Notes under the pieces: model-generated
The model's input: only the letters and a program-made list of their open reading frames with translations
What the model was told of the DNA's origin: nothing
The model's database searches: none
NCBI RefSeq assembly: GCF_035046485.1
Contig: NC_085136.1
Span: 157,282,754-157,346,753 of the forward strand
DNA length: 64,000 nt
Source of the DNA: Aedes albopictus
Taxonomy: Eukaryota > Arthropoda > Insecta > Diptera > Culicidae
Direction of reading: 5' to 3'
Shown: positions 58,835-64,000 of the stretch, piece by piece
Numbering within the stretch: position 1 is the stretch's first letter
How the letters are laid out: each line of letters opens with the position of its first letter
Position numbers and translations under genes: made by a program

Positions 58835-59122
58835 CCAGGAGTTGGTGTCTACTACATACGAGGACTTTGTGGTCGCCAAAGCAAACGAGGTCTTCTTGTG
58901 TAGCTGTTATGCGCCTCCGCAGTGGTCGATCGAGTAGATTACGAAGATGATGGACTGTATTATGACCGTGCTGACAGAGCGAAGGCCGGTGGTAATAGCT
59001 GGTGACTTTGATGCCTGGGCCGTGGAATGGATAAGTCGTTTTACGAACCAGCGGGGTCAGCTCCTGGTAGGGGCACTGGCTATGCTAGATGTTGTTGGCA
59101 ACGCACGCCAACGCCAAACTTA
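58835..59122 (+). pseudogene. R1-clade endonuclease fragment
   Basis: Plus strand. It reads FVVAKANEVFLCSCYAPPQW, then a stop, then MTVLTERRPVVIAGDFDAWA and VEWISRFTNQRGQLLVGALA. This covers the central APE-type endonuclease; the GDFNAW box is present as GDFDAW. It is cut at 59122 by a G/C-tract MITE with 8-bp flanking repeats. Confidence 0.7.
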
Positions 59123-59295
59123 TTAGGGGCTGTCCATAAACCACGTGGTCATTTTTTGGGACTTCTCAACCCCCCCCCCCCCCCCGCGTGGTCATTTGTC
59201 CATACAAAATTTTTTATTCGTCCATACAAAATGCTCATAGGCCGAACCCCCCCCCCCCCCCCTCATGATCACGTGGTTTATGGACAGCCCCTTAT
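59123..59295. mobile_element. C-tract MITE with 8-bp target duplication
   Basis: TIRs TTAGGGGCTGTCCATAAACC and, inverted, TAAGGGGCTGTCCATAAACC. Two C runs (about 59170-59186 and 59247-59262). Flanked by CAAACTTA at 59115-59122 and 59296-59303. Confidence 0.85.
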
Positions 59296-59303
59296 CAAAC
59301 TTA

Positions 59304-59760
59304 GGAACAACCGGAGCAGCGAGCCACCGATCGGTCACAAACGCCAACGGTGCCGAACAGCTGAAAAACCATCTGCCGCAGAAAGTTGGCCACAGCGCGC
59401 TGGACTATCACTGCCCTTCGATCGTCCACCTTGCAATTGCGTGTCCTGAAAAGAATTCTGAATAACTCATCGAACTCCTCCTGTGGAATGGAAGGTTGCG
59501 AGCAATGCTGGCATCTGATAGCAGCAGCACCAGCCAAACGATCGAACCAAGCAGAGGCAGAATGGTTATGGGCGACGGTGAAATCCAGTGGTGACGATCG
59601 GAAGCTGCATCCAAACTGGAACGGGGAAGCGGCGGAATGCAAACTGCGGTGGAATCCGAGCAGCGACTAGACCAACAACTGTGTGCTTCCCATCCACAGG
59701 GCGCAGCTTTCTTCAGTGATATACCACAAGCAGTACTATTCACATTTTATTGTGTAGGGT
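59304..59760. other. GC-richer unassigned block
   Basis: Several overlapping frames on both strands are open; the + frame near 59486-59760 reads SASHPQGAAFFSDIPQ-like sequence. It may be retroelement or gene debris. Confidence 0.25.
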
Positions 59761-59965
59761 AATTTGCCAATTGTTGCACACCTCATAAGAATAACATGGA
59801 GTGTGCAACAATAGGCGAGTTTTTAGCTGTATAAATTACAAAATATTTTCGGAGCTACCTACATGCTTCTTTATAGTTGTCGACTGTCGTCGGTGAGAAA
59901 AAAAAAACAAAACAAAAATCATCTGTGATTGGTCTACCAATCAGGGACCTTGTTTGTTTGGGTTG

Positions 59966-61202
59966 TAGGGTAGGTAATCAAAAGTTGAACCAAATGGCGG
60001 CTTTTCGCAGTAGCGCAAATTTTGAGTGATTTTTTCTCCCACATGGAAATAATTTACTACGGCAAAATCTTATGTACATGAAAGCCACGGGTATAAGCTT
60101 TCTGTTAAGTAGTAAAAAGTTTGTATTTGCACCGAATTTCATTGAAAAATTTGATTATTCGTCAACAATGATTTTAATCTTAATTTGAACCATCGTAATC
60201 ATAATTTGAACCAATTTTAATCTTAATTTGAACTACTGGCGGCAGCAGCTCGAGCATCTCCCACAACAGCCAATTTCGTTCTGAACAATAGAAAAACACA
60301 TGGATCTGCTAATTCCCATAACTATTTTTCATTAGGCAGTGGAATTTCAACTAAGAATATTCTAAACTCTTCAGGAACTTGGAAACTAAATTTGGAATTT
60401 TTCATCCCCTAAGAGTAAACAAAACAACCACTAGCGCAGTCTGCAGGCCAATACTGAAAGCTCGCCCCCGTTTACTAGTTCAAATTTAGATTACAAATGG
60501 TTCAACTTAAGATAACATTCTCCAAGTAAGAATTACTTAACATCTCAACAGCCAATTTCGTTCTGAACAATAGAAAAACACATGGATCTGCTAATTCCCA
60601 TAACTATTTTTCATTAGGCAGTGGAATTTCAACTAAGAATATTCTAAACTCTTCAGGAACTTGGAAACTAAATTTGGAATTTTTCATCCCCTAAGAGTAA
60701 ACAAAACAACCACTAGCGCAGTCTGCAGGCCAATACTGAAAGCTCGCCCCCGTTTACTAGTTCAAATTTAGATTACAAATGGTTCAACTCAAGATAACAT
60801 TCTCCAAGTAAGAATTACTTAAATTTGATAATTTTATGACAGATAATGCAGAATATTAGTCGGTTGGTCGATTCTACGTTAAATAAGCTTTCATTTGACG
60901 TGTTCACATATTGCGTTTGATACAATGCATGAGCTGTATAAGTGCACCGAAAATGTGCTTTCCCTGAGGGGAAATGGGTGAAATCACAGTGATTTTTCAA
61001 TTGCCTGTTTTCCATGACAAAAACGCTTTTTCAATGCTTTTAAAGTCCATGTTGTAGAATGTATCAGGTTTTATTACGGAAAGCTGTTTAACATCTTTTT
61101 CGGGACAATATTTGCCTAAAAAGTACGTCGTTTTAATGAATTTTGAAATGGTTCAAATTAAGATTACAATTTGACTAGTTCAAAGTTTAATTTCTTACCC
61201 TA
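59966..61202. mobile_element. Candidate 1.24-kb element with GTAGGGTA termini
   Basis: Left GTAGGGTAGGTAATCAAAAG TTGAAC; right, inverted, GTAGGGTAAGAAATTAAACT TTGAAC. TAATTTGAACCA repeats inside and a 282-bp tandem duplication lies in the middle. Confidence 0.5.
60264..60822. repeat. Tandem duplication, two 282-bp units
   Basis: CAACAGCCAATTTCGTTCTG begins at 60264 and again at 60546; the units are almost identical (TTCAACTTAAG versus TTCAACTCAAG). Confidence 0.93.
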
Positions 61203-61289
61203 CATTATTAAAAACAGCGTCGTTCACTTTAGCAATGTGTTAGTAGGAATGGGTGACCTATGCCAACGGTTGTGTCGGGGTTTGTGTAT

Positions 61290-62600
61290 GTTAGTGGTTT
61301 GTGGTGAAGGTGCTCGAAAAGATCATTCTCAACAGAATGTTGAGGCGCACTGAGGATGTAAATGGTTTGTTGAGCATCCAGTTCGGCTTCCAAAAGGGGA
61401 AGTCGACCTTAGACACTATCTTTTCGGTTGAAAAGATAGTTGGGATAGTACTCCAGCGTAAGTGAAAGCGGGGTTCGCTACTGTGCGGTAATGACTCTGG
61501 ATGTAAGGAAAGCGTTCAATGGCGCCAGTCCCAAGCAACACAGAAGTCACAAAGGAGTATCGACAGTGTAGTTTTTTGGTTGGACACGAGTCATTGTCAA
61601 GTTATTCTGCCTTTCAGTTAAAATTACATGAATGTAGCTCCTGTACATGTACAATCAGAAACCTACGCTGTCGAGTACTAGTAAGATGGGTCGGAAGTGC
61701 TTTGACATAACCTCAGGAGTCCCGCAAGGTTCCATCCTGGGTCCGGTGTTATGGAATGTCATGTACGACGAGCGCTGACGACATTACGCTGCAGGTCTAC
61801 GGTGAATCGATGCAAGAAGGGGAATTGACTGCTGCCCAGTTGATCACACGAGATCCAGGAATAGGACAGATCGGTGAAGTACTAGATTTGTAGTAATGAG
61901 CTGAATTTTAGCATGGTGAGAAGGTCAATTCTCCGTTTCTGCAACGAAATGGTGCAAAAAGCGTGGGTATTATGATTCCTTGCCTAATTTGATGCTGCTT
62001 GAGCAAAACTTTGGGCAACAGTGTTGTTATTTTCTCCATTTCTTGTAACACAAACATCATAGTTATCCAAAGTTTTGCTCAAACAGCATAAAATTAGACA
62101 AGGAATCATAATACCCACGCTTTTTGCACCATTTTATTGCAGAAACGGAGAATTGGCCTTCTCACCATACTAAAATTCAGCTCATTACTACAAATCTAGT
62201 ACTACACCGAACGTTCCCCATTGGCTCACCATAAAACTGAGGTGGTGGTTGTGAACAACCAGTGTTGGCGATTGGGGGTTATGGTCAACGATAAGCTTTC
62301 CTTCGGTTGCCACGTTGATTATGCCTGCAAAAGAGCCTCCACAGCAATAGTGGAACTGTCTCGGACGATGTTCAATATCTCTGCGGTATATGCCAGCAAG
62401 CGCAAGCTTCTGGCTAGTATCGCCTCGTCCATACTAAGGTATGGCGGCTCGACTTGTGGCACGGTGCTAAGTACAAAAAATCAAACGGCTATCACCCACA
62501 TCGTCTTGGAGCTACAGAGGAGGTGGCGCGTGGACTCGGAGTAGGGCTAGTAACCACAGGGAGAATATCCTGGTAGCGTTGCTGTCGTGGCGTCGGTCTA
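61290..62600 (+). pseudogene. R1-clade ORF2 RT remnant, interrupted by a foldback element
   Basis: Plus strand. About 61310-61465 reads LEKIILNRMLRRTEDVNGLL and QFGFQKGKSTLDTIFSVEKI. VTLDVRKAFN follows near 61493, and unrelated sequence interrupts at about 61520-61690. Then DITSGVPQGSILGPVLWNVM appears, followed by ADDITLQVYGES with the start of the FADD box deleted. The foldback at 61859-62213 interrupts. 62221-62544 resumes with LGVMVNDKLSFGCHVDYACK and SKRKLLASIASSILRYGGST. This is dead, but retains more RT motifs than the other copies here. Confidence 0.8.
61859..62213. mobile_element. Foldback element inside an R1-clade RT
   Basis: Arms mirror CTAGATTTGTAGTAATGAGC, GGTGCAAAAAGCGTGGGTAT and TGCTTGAGCAAAACTTTGG around a short centre near 62030. 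Confidence 0.85.
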
Positions 62601-63109
62601 CTGGGTTAGATCCAAGCCCGCGATTGGAAAGCAGTCCTCGGCATGGTCGGCGCAGGTGGAGGTCCCATGTCGGCACGTCCTTCTGTGTGCTGGCTGATAC
62701 GGCCTTTCTTGCGGGAAGGTCAAATCGCTGTGCACGCGGTATCAGTTCTTGATACTTGCTGTGTAGTTTGAAACAGGTGTGGTGTCAACCCATTCGGGAA
62801 ACTGGCTAAGCACCAGCATTCTAACTTGATAGACTCCTCAAAGCGAGTCAACGATGTTCGTAGCTGAAGGCTACGCATCTAACCTTGAGGGTGCGATGTG
62901 CACTAGCCTCTCTCTGAAGCAATGCCTTTGTGGTGGTTCCGGAGAGACAAAGGGCTTACCGACAATGGGAATGTTGCTCAGTGGGTCGAGAGGATAGTAG
63001 TTCTGGCTATCGCTTTTTTTGTAGAAGACGGTCCTTAACCCCACACTATTTGGACATAACTGTTCAAGTGTTTGTTGAACAGATTATCCCTCCATGGACT
63101 AGAAGACAA

Positions 63110-63192
63110 AAAAGGGACTTCCAAGGTGTACCAGGCTTGGTACCAGGAGATCTCTGGGGCTTTTCTGTGGGCCTCAGGGAGTTTTAATAAGT
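63110..63192. repeat. Minisatellite patch (GGTACC/GGGCCTCAGGGAG type)
   Basis: G-rich second minisatellite; continues after the hAT-like insertion at 63865 (GTACCTCAGGAACGTTTCAG). Confidence 0.65.
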
Positions 63193-63200
63193 ACCTGTAG

Positions 63201-63856
63201 CAGTGTTGGTAAAAACTCAAATTCTCAAATCTCATGGTTGAATAGCTTCACGCGCGATTGTTGACTCGCCAAACTCACCGCCGAAAAAATCATGCATGAG
63301 TTGACTCATAATTTCACTCATTGCTTTATTTCTTGGTGTTCTTAATATTTAAATCGAATTTTTTATTATTGTATGACTAGCTGACCCGGCAAACTTTGTC
63401 TTGCCCGGTTGTGGTGGTTTGACAACTGTTGAGCTCAAAATAACACCGCACTCTAGATTGGTTTCATTTCGATCGTGTTGATTTCCTTCCCAGCTCATAA
63501 AAAATCAGTACTTTATTAATTTATTAACTTTTCTGGTTGATTTTTATAACTTTTTGTACATATAAACACAGCCACCATGAAAACGAATCGAACCGTTTGT
63601 TGCCTCAAAGGAATTTTAAACTCATTTTTATATATATAGATAGAACAAAAGCAAATCTAGCGTACAACAACATTGAATGCCGATCAAATTGATTTGGATT
63701 CGCTTTACAAGAGAACAAGATTTCAGCGTTTGACTCGTGGGAGCGAGATTTTACATGAAATTCCCGCGCATGAAAAAACGATTCAGAATCGCGTGCGAGT
63801 TTGCTCATGCAGGAGTGGCTCATGAGTGTGCTTTGAGTGTGAGTTTACCAACACTG
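63201..63856. mobile_element. hAT-like non-autonomous element with 8-bp target duplication
   Basis: 656 bp. Left TIR CAGTGTTGGTAAAAACTCA; right TIR TGAGTTTACCAACACTG. Flanked by ACCTGTAG at 63193-63200 and 63857-63864. CAG...CTG ends with an 8-bp duplication fit the hAT superfamily. It carries a nested repeat at 63377-63650 and no transposase. Confidence 0.88.
63377..63650. mobile_element. Dispersed GGCAAACTTTG repeat, nested in the hAT-like element
   Basis: CTAGCTGACCCGGCAAACTT start and TATATATATAGATAGA end, related to 47015-47260. Confidence 0.55.
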
Positions 63857-64000
63857 ACCTGTAGGTACCTCAGGAACGTTTCAGGGGACATCGAAGATCA
63901 TTCTTAGCACAGGGCCCATTTTGATAACTTCAGCTGCAATACCATCCTTTGGAGAACACAGATTGGCGTCGGGTCAAATTCTGCTATACTCTGGCCTACT

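Noticed and set aside
55020..64000. Searched for the third Ig-domain exon of the DIP-like gene
   Set aside because: No segment with the expected W...C pattern following an acceptor in phase 1 was found; the exon is presumed to lie beyond the window.

Overview
The window looks like nuclear DNA of a culicine mosquito, most likely Aedes. It is AT-rich and extremely transposon-dense, with tRNA-headed SINEs of the Feilai type, many decayed R1-clade non-LTR retrotransposon pieces, a BEL/Pao fragment and dozens of MITE or foldback elements. The only recognisable host gene has mosquito-like architecture, with small exons separated by introns of up to about 11 kb. The species is inferred from repeat style, not from a search.

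The one convincing host gene is on the + strand: a cell-surface immunoglobulin-superfamily protein of the DIP (dpr-interacting protein)/Lachesin type. Six exons are visible (32835-33333, 37070-37129, 37238-37287, 48249-48434, 54589-54781, 54891-55019). Splice phases agree at every junction. They encode an N-terminal region ending in a hydrophobic segment, a complete Ig1 and a complete Ig2. The third Ig domain and C-terminus expected of the family are not seen, so the gene probably runs past base 64000. Everything between and after the exons is intronic and filled with mobile DNA.

Layout. 1-3650: large degenerate 12-bp minisatellite (GAATTCCTCCAG type). 3660-4920: nothing recognised. 4925-8985: minus-strand R1-clade element in pieces (ORF2 C-terminus, then ORF1) with insertions. 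9000-9440: second, C-rich minisatellite. 9440-20700: mostly unassigned, with MITEs (about 12.7, 13.4, 14.7, 15.0 and 16.3-16.8 kb), SINEs and minisatellite patches. 20764-23333: a candidate 2.57-kb TIR element without coding capacity. 23340-25450: unassigned. 25480-26130: R1-clade ORF1 remnant. 27017-27732: minus-strand, intronless, frameshifted copy of a cellular gene, possibly ZC3H13/Flacc. 28018-30106: minus-strand BEL/Pao pol remnant with frameshifts and an integrase deletion. 30170-32030: minisatellite, then a 621-bp tandem duplication carrying a MITE. 32835-55019: the DIP-like gene, whose introns hold foldback elements, nested SINE and MITE copies, a 4.6-kb span with terminal inverted repeats, a 151-bp tandem array and several R1-clade fragments. 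55020-64000: last visible intron, with minisatellites, more R1-clade pieces, MITEs and a hAT-like element with a clear 8-bp target duplication.

I found no operon, CRISPR array, defence system or other novel multi-gene system. The most informative observations are nested insertions whose target-site duplications can be read directly, the candidate retrocopy, and the unusual N-terminus of the DIP-like gene.
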